Positions 24,902-34,366 are shown, counted from the stretch's first letter. The stretch is 64,000 nt of DNA from Lichenicoccus sp965276875 (GCF_965276875.1 NZ_OZ255701.1:1612001-1676000); one strand, 5' to 3'. Numbers and translations are program-made. The notes: generated from the letters alone by a model not told the origin.

Positions 24902-25496
24902 CGACGAATCGCGGCATCGCCTGCGCATGGCCAAGCGCAAAGCCGTGCAGGACCGCGAGGTCGCGGGCAAGACCATCGAGAAGGGCCTGCTGATCGTCCA
25001 TACCGGACCCGGCAAGGGCAAAACGACCGCGGCAATGGGACTGATGCTGCGGATGATCGGCCGCGGCCGCAACACCGCCATCGTGCAGTTCATCAAGGGG
25101 GCGTGGGAGACCGGCGAGCGTCGCGGGCTGGAGCGGTTCGGTGCGCAGGTGCAATGGCACACGATGGGCGAAGGCTTCACCTGGGAGACCCAGGACCGCG
25201 CCCGCGACGTCGCCGCCTGCGCCCGCGCCTGGGACACCGCGCGCGGCCTGCTGGGTTGCCCGGATCTCGCACTCCTGGTGCTCGACGAACTGAACATCGC
25301 ACTGCGCTATGATTACCTGCCGCTCGAGGAGGTGCTGGCAGCACTCGCGGCACGGCCGCCGACGCTGCATGTCGTGGTCACCGGACGCAACGCCAAGCCC
25401 GAACTGATCGCGGCGGCCGACCTGGTGACCGAAATGAACGCAACGAAGCATCATTTCGCTGCCGGTGTGAAGGCGCAGGAAGGGATCGAGTACTAG
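24894..25496 (+). CDS. cobO: cob(I)yrinic acid a,c-diamide adenosyltransferase CobO
   Basis: A 200-residue CobA/CobO-type adenosyltransferase. The P-loop GPGKGKTTA lies at 38-46, and DELNIALRYDYL and VTGRNAKPELIAAADLVTEM are the usual signatures. It attaches the 5'-deoxyadenosyl group from ATP to the reduced corrinoid. The ATG at 24894 overlaps the end of cobP by 8 bases and the stop directly abuts the GTG start of cobQ, so cobP-cobO-cobQ form one operon. Confidence 0.95.
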   Translation: MSDDESRHRLRMAKRKAVQDREVAGKTIEKGLLIVHTGPGKGKTTAAMGLMLRMIGRGRNTAIVQFIKGAWETGERRGLERFGAQVQWHTMGEGFTWETQDRARDVAACARAWDTARGLLGCPDLALLVLDELNIALRYDYLPLEEVLAALAARPPTLHVVVTGRNAKPELIAAADLVTEMNATKHHFAAGVKAQEGIEY

Positions 25497-26951
25497 GTGC
25501 GTGCCCTGATGATCCAGGGCACCGGCTCGTCCGTGGGCAAGTCGGTGATCGTCGCGGGTCTCGCGCGGGCGCTGACCCGGCGCGGGCTCGCGGTGCGTCC
25601 GTTCAAGCCGCAGAACATGTCCAACAACGCCGCGGTGACGCAGGAGGGCGGCGAGATCGGCCGGGCGCAGGCGCTGCAGGCGCGGGCCTGCGGGGTGGCG
25701 CCGAGCCTGCATATGAACCCGGTGCTGCTCAAGCCGCAGAGTGAGATCGGGGCGCAGCTCGTGGTGCGTGGCGAAGTGCGCGGCAATTACCGTGCACGCG
25801 ATTACCAGGCGCTCAAACCGTCGCTGATGAGGGTGGTTCTGGAGAGTTTCGCGCATTTGCGCAATCAGGCCGACATCGTCCTCGTCGAGGGCGCCGGGAG
25901 TGCCTCGGAGACCAACCTGCGCGCAGGCGACATCGCCAACATGGGATTTGCACGCGCCACATCGACCCCGGTGGTGATGCTCGGGGACATCGACCGCGGC
26001 GGCGTGATCGCCAGCCTGGTCGGCACCCAGTGCGTGCTGGATGCAGACGATGCCGCCCTGATCAAGGGGTTCATCGTCAATCGTATGCGCGGCGATCTCT
26101 CGCTGTTCGATGCCGGCATGCGCACCATTGCCGAGCGCACCGGCTGGGCGGCGCTCGGACTGGTGCCGTTCCTGGACACGGTGCGTGCACTGCCCGCCGA
26201 GGACGCGGCCGACCTTGCCGGCACCCATACGTCCAGCGCCGGCGGAGTGCATATCGCGGTGCCGCTGCTGCCGGGGATCGCCAATTTCGACGACCTCGAT
26301 CCGCTCGCCGCTGAGCCCGGTGTGCGGCTGAGCCTGATCGCGCCCGGCCAGCCGCTGCCGGCCCCCTGCGCGCTGGTGATCCTGCCCGGCTCAAAAACGA
26401 CGATCGCCGACCTCGCTGCCCTGCGCGCGCAAGGCTGGGACATCGATTTGCGCGCCCATGTGCGGCGCGGCGGCCACGTGCTTGGGCTGTGCGGCGGCTA
26501 CCAGATGCTGGGACGCCGGATTGCCGATCCGGATGGGCTGGAAGGACCACCTGGCGACGTCGAGGGCCTGGGTCTGCTGGACGTCGAGACCGTGCTCGAA
26601 ACGCGCAAGCGGCTCGCTTTGGTGCGCGGCCACCTCGCCGAAGGCGGCACCCGGCTCGATGGCTACGAAATGCACATGGGGGCGACGCGCGGCCCCGACA
26701 TGGTACGGCCGATGCTGCATCTGGACGATGGCCGCAACGACGGCGCGGTCTCCGGCGACGGTCGCATCGCGGGCACGTACCTGCACGGCCTGTTCAGCGC
26801 GGATGCGGCGCGGCTGGCGCTGCTGCTCCGGCTCGGGTTCGCGGCACGCGCCCGCAATCACGAGCAGGACGTCGAGGCGGCGCTGGAGTCGCTCGCCGCC
26901 CACCTTGAGCAGCACATCGACATCGATCGGTTGCTTGATATTACATCCTGA
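25497..26951 (+). CDS. cobQ: cobyric acid synthase CobQ
   Basis: A 484-residue glutamine-dependent amidotransferase. The N-terminal dethiobiotin-synthetase-like ATPase domain starts IQGTGSSVGKS (residues 6-16), and the class I glutaminase domain has its nucleophile Cys332 in LCGGYQML with the later GTYLHGLF histidine. It amidates four carboxylates of adenosylcobyrinic diamide to give cobyric acid. The start is GTG, directly after the cobO stop. Length and domains are normal. Confidence 0.96.
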   Translation: MRALMIQGTGSSVGKSVIVAGLARALTRRGLAVRPFKPQNMSNNAAVTQEGGEIGRAQALQARACGVAPSLHMNPVLLKPQSEIGAQLVVRGEVRGNYRARDYQALKPSLMRVVLESFAHLRNQADIVLVEGAGSASETNLRAGDIANMGFARATSTPVVMLGDIDRGGVIASLVGTQCVLDADDAALIKGFIVNRMRGDLSLFDAGMRTIAERTGWAALGLVPFLDTVRALPAEDAADLAGTHTSSAGGVHIAVPLLPGIANFDDLDPLAAEPGVRLSLIAPGQPLPAPCALVILPGSKTTIADLAALRAQGWDIDLRAHVRRGGHVLGLCGGYQMLGRRIADPDGLEGPPGDVEGLGLLDVETVLETRKRLALVRGHLAEGGTRLDGYEMHMGATRGPDMVRPMLHLDDGRNDGAVSGDGRIAGTYLHGLFSADAARLALLLRLGFAARARNHEQDVEAALESLAAHLEQHIDIDRLLDITS

Positions 26952-27648
26952 ATTCATTCCGAAGGGACGCCGCTGCTACTCGGTCTGGTGCTCGTCCTCC
27001 CGTTCGCGACCGCCAGCGTGTTGCCGCTGCTGGACTGCCCGAACCATCTCGGCCGCAAGGGGATCATTGCCACGCACGGCAGGGACGCCGCGTTCAATGC
27101 CATGTATGCGCTGCACTGGGCGCTCTACCCCGCTCTCGCCATGGACCTGATCGTGCCGACGCTGGTCATGCCGGTACAGGCGGCCGGCAGGATTTTCGCA
27201 GGCCCAACCGTGCTTCTGTCCGTCTCGGGCACCATTGCGCTTCACCGCACCCGGTTTCGGTCGTGCTCGCTCTGGCCCTTCATCGGCACGCTGACCGCCT
27301 ATAATTTCGTGCTGACCAACGGGCTGCTCAACTATCTGTTCGGCATCGGCGCGGCACTCTGGGGCGCTGCATTGTGGATCAGGCTGGCCGATCGTCCATT
27401 GCCGCCGCGTGCAGGCTTCGCGGTGCTCGCCGGCAACATCTCGGCCGCAGGACAATGAAGCGGTCCGCGGCAGCAATGGCTGGCCGGCGCAGCTCAGGGA
27501 TTGGCATCACCGCTACGATGACCTGCTGATCCTGAACCACCAGCCGGCGACGAAACTGCCGGCAGGCTTGAAGCTTCTGGCCGAAACCGGGTTTGCCGCA
27601 GTTTATCGTATCGATACCGGGCCACATCTGGGGTGCAAGGCGCGCTGA
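26952..27648 (+). pseudogene. decayed polytopic membrane protein gene with internal deletion
   Basis: The first frame, right after the cobQ stop, encodes GTPLLLGLVLVLP then DCPNHLGRKG, ALHWALYPALAMDL and TNGLLNYLFGIGAALWGAALW. These belong to a conserved polytopic alphaproteobacterial protein normally several hundred residues longer. It has no start codon and stops at 27458. A second frame to 27648 encodes what looks like the C-terminal end (HRYDDLLILNHQ, then LKLLAETGFAAVYRID). The middle is missing and the frames differ, so the gene is dead through N-terminal loss plus an internal deletion. Family name unknown. Confidence 0.6.
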
Positions 27649-27675
27649 ACCGCGGGTGGGCTAGAGGAAAGCTGG

Positions 27676-28245
27676 ATGGGTTTGCGGCAGGCGCACAAGG
27701 TCGACATCGAGGCCATCGAGGGGCTCATCGCGCGCGCCGTCATGGGCCTGATGGGCCATGAGTACGACGAGGCGGCGCGGCGGGCCTCGATCGGCGCGTT
27801 GTTCGGTGTCGATCGTCAGGTCATCGAAGACGGCACGTATTACGTGCTGGAGCGCCAGGGAGCGATCGTCGGTGCCGGCGGCTGGAGCTTCCGCCGCGCC
27901 CTGTTCGGTGGCGACGCAACCAGCACGCGCGACCAGGGGCGTGCCGACCCGCAGCACGAGGCGGCGCACATACGCGCCTACTACGTGGATCCCGATCATA
28001 GCCGCTCGGGCATCGCGACCCTGATCCTGCGGCATAGCGAATTGCAGGCGTCGCAAGCGGGTTTTCGGCGTCTGGCACTCGGCGCGACCCTGACGGGGGT
28101 TCCGTTCTACGAGCGACACGGCTACGTCAAGGGCCCACGCTTTACGTTCCTATTGCCAGGCGACGTTCCATTCGTGCTCCAGAACATGACCAAGTCGCTG
28201 GCACCCGGCGCTTCGGCAAACCCGCCGACGCAGGTCTCGCGCTGA
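27676..28245 (+). CDS. GNAT family N-acetyltransferase
   Basis: A 189-residue protein with the GNAT core: IRAYYVDPDHSRSGIATLIL (about 99-118) is the acetyl-CoA loop, with SRSGIA as the R/Q-x-x-G-x-G/A motif, and GVPFYERHGYVKG closes the fold. It transfers acetyl from acetyl-CoA to an unknown amine. It sits between the decayed membrane-protein gene and the NRPS. A link to the NRPS product is possible, but the two are separated by 96 bases. Confidence 0.8.
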   Translation: MGLRQAHKVDIEAIEGLIARAVMGLMGHEYDEAARRASIGALFGVDRQVIEDGTYYVLERQGAIVGAGGWSFRRALFGGDATSTRDQGRADPQHEAAHIRAYYVDPDHSRSGIATLILRHSELQASQAGFRRLALGATLTGVPFYERHGYVKGPRFTFLLPGDVPFVLQNMTKSLAPGASANPPTQVSR

Positions 28246-28341
28246 GGCGGCGACAAGACCGAACTCCGCGGAACACCGGCCGGTCCGGATTATCGTTGGC
28301 AGCATCCGGAAAACTACAGCCGCGTTAATTGTTATATTAGC

Positions 28342-31300
28342 GTGAGTATCCGACGAAGCCCGCCGTGCGGCGGCAATCTCCTTGACAATACTCCTCTACG
28401 CATGACCATTGAACAAATCGTTTGCGTTGCAATACGAGATCATCGCCGCCAGCTAACGACCACCAACTTACGGGGTGAGATGTTCAGTCCGTACTATCGT
28501 TCTGGCACCCTGATGAGCGGTGAAGCCGAGTTGTCGCATCGCGTTACCCGGGAACTTCCCGCCACTGAGCTGACGTATTCGGTGCGCGCGATACTCCTGC
28601 CGAATACGATCGATCCCGAACTGTTGGGCATCAGCTCTGCTCAGGTGATCGGCGAAACCGAGGCTCTCCAACGCTGCCTTGCCGCCTTGCCGTCGATAGA
28701 ACTCCTGGACTTCACCGCCGAGCCGGACCCAAGGGCGGCGGCGGAACGCTGGCTGCTCGCGAACGCACAGGGCTTCGCCTGGACACTGATCCGTCTCTCC
28801 GCCGAGCGCATGCTGTTGGGGCAGGTCTGTGATCCTGCCCTGCTCGATCCATGGGCACAGGATCTGGTCACGGCACGTCTCCTCGCCGTCCATGCCGCAC
28901 TGGCCGAGGGACAAACGCCGCCGCCGGTATTGGCCGCGCACGATCAGCCGGACAGCGATCTCGACTGGTGCCTGGCGCAGTTCGACGACATGCCGCAGGC
29001 GCCCTCGCCGTCGCGGCTGCCGCCGGCGCGCGCGCTGTCATCGCGCCGGGCGGTGTGGCGCATCGAGCCCCGGCAGGCGGCACGGCTGACCGCCATCGCG
29101 CGCGGGCTCTCGATCACCCGCCCGCAACTGCTCTGCGCGGCCTGGGCCGGGCTGCTCTCGCGCGTCTCATATCAGGACGACCTGCTGCTGGGGCTGGCGG
29201 TGCCCGGCCGTTGGCGCGGGCGCGCAAGCCCGCCGGGACACGCCGTTCGGCTGCTGCCGCTGCGCCTGCGGACGCACCACGATGAACGCTTTGCCGACCT
29301 GGCGCGCCGCACCGCACGACAGATGCGCGCGGCACTGCGCCATCAATGCGTATCGCGGGATGCGCTGCGCCAGGCGCTCGGGATCGCGCCCGGAGGCCCG
29401 GAACCGCTCTCTGTAGTCTTCAATCACCTGCCGCGACCCGCCGGCATCGCGGCCGAGACGGCCAGCCTCGCAATCGGTCACCTGCCGGTCGCGGACCTCG
29501 CTCTGTCGGTCGAGACGTGCATCGATGGCGGCCTCGTGCTGCACCTCGATTGCAACCGCGAACGCCACCCGGCGGATGCGGCGCCGCGTCTGCTCGACCG
29601 GCTGCGGCTGGTCCTGGACCAGATGATCCGGTCGGGCGATCGCGTCAGTGCGCTCCGCCTGGACGGGCTCGCGCTGATGGATGATGCCGAGCGCGCGGAC
29701 GTAACCCGGCGCTTCGCCCTCGGGCCGCCGGCACCGCCGCTGCGGACCCTGGTCGAGCTGCTGGCGGACCCGGTCCGCCGTCATCCCCTGGGCCCCGCTT
29801 TGGTGGCACTCTCGGCCGGGCGCCGGACCAGCTTGAGCTACGCCGAACTCGACGCGCGCTCGAACCGTCTCGCCCGCGCATTGTTGTCCGACGGGCTCGC
29901 GGCCGGCGATACCGCCGCGGTGCTGCTGCCGCGCACGGCCGAACTCGTCGTGGCGCTGCTCGCCTGCGTCAAGGCCGGGATCGCCTATTGCCCGCTCGAC
30001 CCCAGCCAGCCCTCGTCGCGGCTGGCGCATCTGGTACAGGCAAGCCGCGCCCGCAGGGTGCTGACCGACGGCGCCGCCCGGCTGGCGACCGACGTGCCGC
30101 TGCTGCTTCTCGACGACCCTGTCGTACGCGCAGCGACATCGGACCGCGTCGCTGCCCCGATCGCCGACTGCGAGCGCGCGCCACTCACGCCGGACATGAT
30201 CGCCTACGTCATCTTCACCTCCGGCTCGACCGGCCTGCCGAAGGGGGTCGCCGTCTCGCACGGGGCGATCAGCCAGCAGGTGCAGGCCTACGGCGCCGAG
30301 CTGACGCTGGGGGTCGGCCACAGCGTGATCTCGGTCTTTTCGGTCGCCTCCGATCCGTCGACGCTCGACGTGTTCGCCGCCCTCTCGACCGGCGCCCTGC
30401 TGGTGTTCATGGACGAGGCACAGCAACGCGACGGGACCCGGATCGCGCACGAGGCCTCGCTTCACGCAAGCCCGGTGCTGTGCGCCGTTCCCTCGCTCTG
30501 GCGTGCGATCCCCCTTAAGAACCTGCCGGCAAGCCTGGCCGCGCAATCCGGCAGCGAGCCGTTTCCTGCCGAACTGCTCCCCGCGATGCGCCGGTTTCGC
30601 AGCCTGCACAATGTCTACGGCCCGACCGAGACCGCTGTCTGTTGCACGATGCACCGCCTCGGACCCAACGAGGAGGCGGGCACGATGATCCCCGTGGGCC
30701 GTCCGATGGCCGGCTACGCGATCTGGATCCTGGACCAGGCGCTGGCGCCCGTCCCGGTGGGAGCGCTCGGCGAGCTCTGCGTCGGCGGCGGCGCCCTTGC
30801 CGATGGATATGTCGGCCAGCCCGCGCAAACCGCCGCCGCGTTCCGGCCGAACCCGTTCGGGCCGGGCCGCATCTACCGCACCGGCGACCTTGCACGCTGG
30901 CGTCCGGACGGCACAATCGAGGTGCTGGGGCGGATCGACGGACAGATAAAGATTCTCGGTCACCGCATCGAGCCGGCCGAGATTGAACATGCGCTGCGCA
31001 AGCTGCACTGGGTCGCCGACGCCGCAATTCTCTCTCAGGGGGACGGCAGGCATACGCGTCTGGTCGCCTTTTTCCAGCCGCGGCCAGGCGAGCGCATGCC
31101 GCCGCCTGCCGAAATCCGTGCCGTCCTGGGCGACCGCCTGCCGCGCTGGATGCTGCCGGCCGCATGCGTCGAGCTCGCGGCCCTGCCGCGCACCACCAAC
31201 GGCAAGCTCGATCGCAGGGCGCTGACCGAAGCGACTTCCCCACGTGCTGCGCCCAGCCGCGGCCGGCCGCCAGCCTCGCCGGACGAAGCGCTGCTCTGCA

Positions 31301-32358
31301 GCCTGTTCGCCAAGGTGACGGGCCACAACGATGTCGATGCGGACAGCGACTTCACGGATATCGGCGGCGACTCGCTCGCGGCGATGGTGCTGGTCACCGA
31401 ACTGCGCCAGGCCGGACGCGAGCTTTCGCTCACCCGCCTCTATGCCGGCCGCACCCCGGCCGCGATCGCCGCCAAGTGGGGAACCCCTGGTGGCGCCGAA
31501 CCCGAGGCACGCCGGCCGACCCTGTTCCTGATCCCGGGAGCGGGCGGCGACAACCCGCGCTGCGCCGCCTTGCGTTCGGACTGGGCGGACAGCCTCGACT
31601 GCATCATCGTGGAGTATTCGGACTGGCCCCGCCTGATCGCGCCGGGCTTTTCCATGCAGGACATGATCGACGACATCGCCCGGCGCATCCTGATACGCCG
31701 GCCGTCGCAGCCATTGCTGTTGGCCGGCTACTCGCTCGGCGGTGTTGCGGCCTGGGGGGTCGCCAAGCGTCTGGCCCGCGCCGGCTACCCGGTCGACACG
31801 CTGTTCATCATCGACTCCAACATGAACCAGCTGTTCGAGCCGCCACCGACGCCGGCAGCTCTGGGCGGTCGACTTGCCAATCGCTTGCTCGCCACGACCT
31901 CCGTGCTGCGCGGCGGCGACCGCGCGCGTTTCTCGGAAATGCTCGCCGAGGTCATCGCCTATCGCCTGGTCGGCCGCCCGGCCCTGCTGCGCGTGGTCGC
32001 GAGTCTGCGGGCGGTGAGACTGCCGTCCCGTTTTCGCTTCTCGCTGCACCTGTCGCTGACCAGCGTGCTGCAGGCCAGGCTGGCGCGCGGTTGGCAGGAG
32101 GGCGCGCCGCTCGACTGCCGCAGGATCATCCTGTTCAGGGCCGCCGAGGCGGAGGATGACCACGCACCGCCGGGGCTCGGCTGGCCGGAGCGCTGCACCA
32201 GGCTCGAGGTCGAGCAGGTCGCGGGCGGCCACCTGTCGCTGCTCAGCAAGCGTGGCCCGAACTCGCTGCACGACAAGGTTGCCGCACTGCTCGCGGAGCA
32301 GATCGAGGCGACCGCGACCTCTCACCACCACACCGCGAGCAGCAGCATCACACCCTGA
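28342..32358 (+). CDS. single-module nonribosomal peptide synthetase, C(inactive)-A-T-TE
   Basis: A protein of 1338 residues from the GTG at 28342 (an ATG at 28402 is the alternative). Residues about 100-440 resemble a condensation domain, but where HHxxxDG should be there is DPALLDP (about 164-170), so both histidines are gone. The adenylation domain (about 465-960) has all core motifs: FTSGSTGLPKG (625-635), NVYGPTE, YRTGDLARWRPDG and NGKLDRR with Lys955. The carrier domain has GGDS (Ser1011), and the thioesterase has Ser1131 in GYSLGG, Asp1158 and His1297. It probably activates one amino acid (Asp671 at the alpha-amine contact position) and releases it as ester, dimer or acid. No partner synthetase or MbtH is nearby. 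Confidence 0.88.
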   Translation: MSIRRSPPCGGNLLDNTPLRMTIEQIVCVAIRDHRRQLTTTNLRGEMFSPYYRSGTLMSGEAELSHRVTRELPATELTYSVRAILLPNTIDPELLGISSAQVIGETEALQRCLAALPSIELLDFTAEPDPRAAAERWLLANAQGFAWTLIRLSAERMLLGQVCDPALLDPWAQDLVTARLLAVHAALAEGQTPPPVLAAHDQPDSDLDWCLAQFDDMPQAPSPSRLPPARALSSRRAVWRIEPRQAARLTAIARGLSITRPQLLCAAWAGLLSRVSYQDDLLLGLAVPGRWRGRASPPGHAVRLLPLRLRTHHDERFADLARRTARQMRAALRHQCVSRDALRQALGIAPGGPEPLSVVFNHLPRPAGIAAETASLAIGHLPVADLALSVETCIDGGLVLHLDCNRERHPADAAPRLLDRLRLVLDQMIRSGDRVSALRLDGLALMDDAERADVTRRFALGPPAPPLRTLVELLADPVRRHPLGPALVALSAGRRTSLSYAELDARSNRLARALLSDGLAAGDTAAVLLPRTAELVVALLACVKAGIAYCPLDPSQPSSRLAHLVQASRARRVLTDGAARLATDVPLLLLDDPVVRAATSDRVAAPIADCERAPLTPDMIAYVIFTSGSTGLPKGVAVSHGAISQQVQAYGAELTLGVGHSVISVFSVASDPSTLDVFAALSTGALLVFMDEAQQRDGTRIAHEASLHASPVLCAVPSLWRAIPLKNLPASLAAQSGSEPFPAELLPAMRRFRSLHNVYGPTETAVCCTMHRLGPNEEAGTMIPVGRPMAGYAIWILDQALAPVPVGALGELCVGGGALADGYVGQPAQTAAAFRPNPFGPGRIYRTGDLARWRPDGTIEVLGRIDGQIKILGHRIEPAEIEHALRKLHWVADAAILSQGDGRHTRLVAFFQPRPGERMPPPAEIRAVLGDRLPRWMLPAACVELAALPRTTNGKLDRRALTEATSPRAAPSRGRPPASPDEALLCSLFAKVTGHNDVDADSDFTDIGGDSLAAMVLVTELRQAGRELSLTRLYAGRTPAAIAAKWGTPGGAEPEARRPTLFLIPGAGGDNPRCAALRSDWADSLDCIIVEYSDWPRLIAPGFSMQDMIDDIARRILIRRPSQPLLLAGYSLGGVAAWGVAKRLARAGYPVDTLFIIDSNMNQLFEPPPTPAALGGRLANRLLATTSVLRGGDRARFSEMLAEVIAYRLVGRPALLRVVASLRAVRLPSRFRFSLHLSLTSVLQARLARGWQEGAPLDCRRIILFRAAEAEDDHAPPGLGWPERCTRLEVEQVAGGHLSLLSKRGPNSLHDKVAALLAEQIEATATSHHHTASSSITP

Positions 32359-33269
32359 ATCGCGCAGGCGTGGCGGTAGAGCCGCAGGGCGCGGTGCAGA
32401 TCCGCGATTCCGGCCTCAATCGTGCCGTCACCGAGCCATGCGTCGTGCACTGTGATCGCGCCATAGGTTCTGGGGCCGGCGAGTTTGATGCCTATCGCTC
32501 CGGCCATCGCCGCCTCCGGCCAGCCGGCATTCGGCGAACGATGGCGTCCTGCGTCGCGGCGGACGATACGCGCGGCACATAGCACGCGCCGACCGGCGGC
32601 GAGCGCAATCCACAGCGCCGCCAGCCGTGAGGCCGGCAGGTTGACGAGATCGTCGAGGCGGGCCGCGGCCCATCCGAATGCGCGATGACGCGGCGTCAGA
32701 TGGCCGATCATGCTGTCCGCGGTGTTGATCGCCTTGTAGGCGACAATGCCCGGCAGCCCCAGGACCGCGCACCAGAACAAAGGGGCCACCACGCCGTCGG
32801 CGAAGTTCTCGGCCAGGCTCTCCATGGCGGCGCGAACGACCGCCGGGCCATCGAGGCTGGCGGGATCGCGGCCGACGATGTGCGAGACCGCTTCGCGCCC
32901 CGCCGGCACGCCGCCACACGCGAGGGCTGTTGCCACCGCCGCAACATGGACGTGCAGGCTGCGGCTGGCCAGCAAGGTGCTGGCGGCCGTGGCCAGCACC
33001 AGGATGGCGAGCGGCGCCGGCAGCCAATGCACGGCCGCGCGTTGCAGCAGCCCGGCGAGGCAAGCGGGGACGCCTGCGATCAGCACGATCGCGAGCACGC
33101 CGTTGAGGCGGCGGCGCCCTTGCGGCAGTGTCTCGCGGTTGAGGCGGCGGTCCAGCAACGCGACCAGGGCGCCGATCGCGACCACCGGATGCCGCAGCAG
33201 CCGGAACAGCCAGCCCGGGTAGCCGAAGATGGATTCCAGCAATAAAGCGGCGGCGGCGACGACCAGCAT
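32322..33269 (-). CDS. cobD: adenosylcobinamide-phosphate synthase CobD (CbiB)
   Basis: A 315-residue inner-membrane enzyme with several hydrophobic helices. Signatures DPASLDGPAVVRAAMESLAE, NFADGVVAPLFW and YKAINTADSMIGH are those of CbiB/CobD. It joins adenosylcobyric acid to aminopropanol (phosphate) in the membrane. The start at 33269 (MLVVAAAALLLES) matches the usual CobD N-terminus better than the ATG four codons upstream. The 3' end overlaps the NRPS gene tail-to-tail by 37 bases, and the start overlaps the cobC start on the opposite strand. Confidence 0.94.
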   Translation of the reverse strand: MLVVAAAALLLESIFGYPGWLFRLLRHPVVAIGALVALLDRRLNRETLPQGRRRLNGVLAIVLIAGVPACLAGLLQRAAVHWLPAPLAILVLATAASTLLASRSLHVHVAAVATALACGGVPAGREAVSHIVGRDPASLDGPAVVRAAMESLAENFADGVVAPLFWCAVLGLPGIVAYKAINTADSMIGHLTPRHRAFGWAAARLDDLVNLPASRLAALWIALAAGRRVLCAARIVRRDAGRHRSPNAGWPEAAMAGAIGIKLAGPRTYGAITVHDAWLGDGTIEAGIADLHRALRLYRHACAIQGVMLLLAVWW

Positions 33270-34296
33270 GCCACCGGGCATCGCACATGGCGGCCGCCTG
33301 ATCGAGGCACGGCGCCTCTATCCCGACGCGCCGGCGCCGTTCATCGACCTCTCCACCGGGATCAACCCCTTTGCCTATCCGCTCGCGCCGTTGGCCGCCT
33401 CGGTGCTGGCCCGGCTGCCGGAGCCCGAGATGCTGGCCAAGCTGGAACTCATCGCGGCCCGCGCCTATGGGGCCGCGTCGCCGGCGATGGTGGTCGCAGC
33501 CCCCGGCACGCAAATGCTGATCGGCCTGCTGCCGCATCTGCTCGGGCTCCAGCGCGTCACCATCCTGGGTCCGACCTATGGCGGCCATCAGGCCGCCTGG
33601 GAGGCGGCGGGCGCCGGCGTTCGTATCGAGAGCACATGGCAGGGCTTCGCCGATCGTGCCCGCGGCGAGAACATTGCGGCAATCCTGTGCAACCCCAACA
33701 ACCCCGATGGGCGCGTTATCGAGGCTGATCAACTGGCGGCACTCGCCTGCCATGGCGGCGTGCTGATCGTGGACGAGGCGTTCGCGGACCTTGAGGACCC
33801 ACCAGTTGGCCTGGCGCCGCTGCTCCCGAGGGACGGGCTGCTGATCCTGCGCTCCTTTGGCAAGAGCTATGGTCTGGCCGGGGTGCGCCTCGGCTTTCTG
33901 TTGGCTTCGGAAGCAATCGCAGCGCGGATCCGGACAGCGTTCGGCCCCTGGGCGGTCTCCGGACCGGCGCTTGCAGCGGGGCTGGCCGGCCTCGGCGACT
34001 CCGGTTGGCGAGACGCCATGCGCCCGACATTGCAGGCCGCCTGCGACCGACTCGACGGGCTGGCCCACGCGGCGGGCCTGGCACTCGTCGGCGGCACGCG
34101 GCTCTTCCGCCTTTATCGCGCCGCCGATGCGGCCGCGGTTTTCGACCGCCTCGCCAGGCGCGGTATTCTGGTCCGCCGCTTCGACGACGCGCCGGGTACG
34201 CTCAGGCCGGGCATGCTCAGAATCGGACTGCCCGGCTCAGAGACCGAGTGGGCGCGACTAACGGCGGCATTGCAGGACGCATTGCCGCATTCGTGA
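33268..34296 (+). CDS. cobC: threonine-phosphate decarboxylase CobC (PLP-dependent)
   Basis: A 342-residue fold-type I PLP enzyme. The N-terminus HGGRLIEARRLYPDAP and DLSTGINPF match CobC/CobD-type decarboxylases, and the PLP lysine is Lys199 in SFGKSYGLAGVRLGF. It makes the (R)-1-amino-2-propanol phosphate arm of cobalamin. The ATG at 33268 is favoured because the family starts just before HGG; an in-frame ATG at 33229 lies inside cobD. The product feeds the divergent CobD. Confidence 0.93.
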   Translation: MPPGIAHGGRLIEARRLYPDAPAPFIDLSTGINPFAYPLAPLAASVLARLPEPEMLAKLELIAARAYGAASPAMVVAAPGTQMLIGLLPHLLGLQRVTILGPTYGGHQAAWEAAGAGVRIESTWQGFADRARGENIAAILCNPNNPDGRVIEADQLAALACHGGVLIVDEAFADLEDPPVGLAPLLPRDGLLILRSFGKSYGLAGVRLGFLLASEAIAARIRTAFGPWAVSGPALAAGLAGLGDSGWRDAMRPTLQAACDRLDGLAHAAGLALVGGTRLFRLYRAADAAAVFDRLARRGILVRRFDDAPGTLRPGMLRIGLPGSETEWARLTAALQDALPHS

Positions 34297-34366
34297 TCGG
34301 TTGCGGGTGGCTGAAAAGCGCCGCTCAGCCCTTAAATCAATACTCCATCAAAGCGGAGTCGGGGTC

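Noticed and set aside
29167..32331. Long minus-strand reading frame of 1054 codons opposite the NRPS gene
   Set aside because: It is the antisense shadow of a high-GC gene; its composition is Arg/Gln/Asp-rich with no domain, and the plus-strand NRPS has complete motifs.
32315..32358. Histidine run at the end of the NRPS (SHHHT) as a metal site or tag
   Set aside because: It is read through the cobD 3' end on the opposite strand and is most simply a by-product of the overlap.
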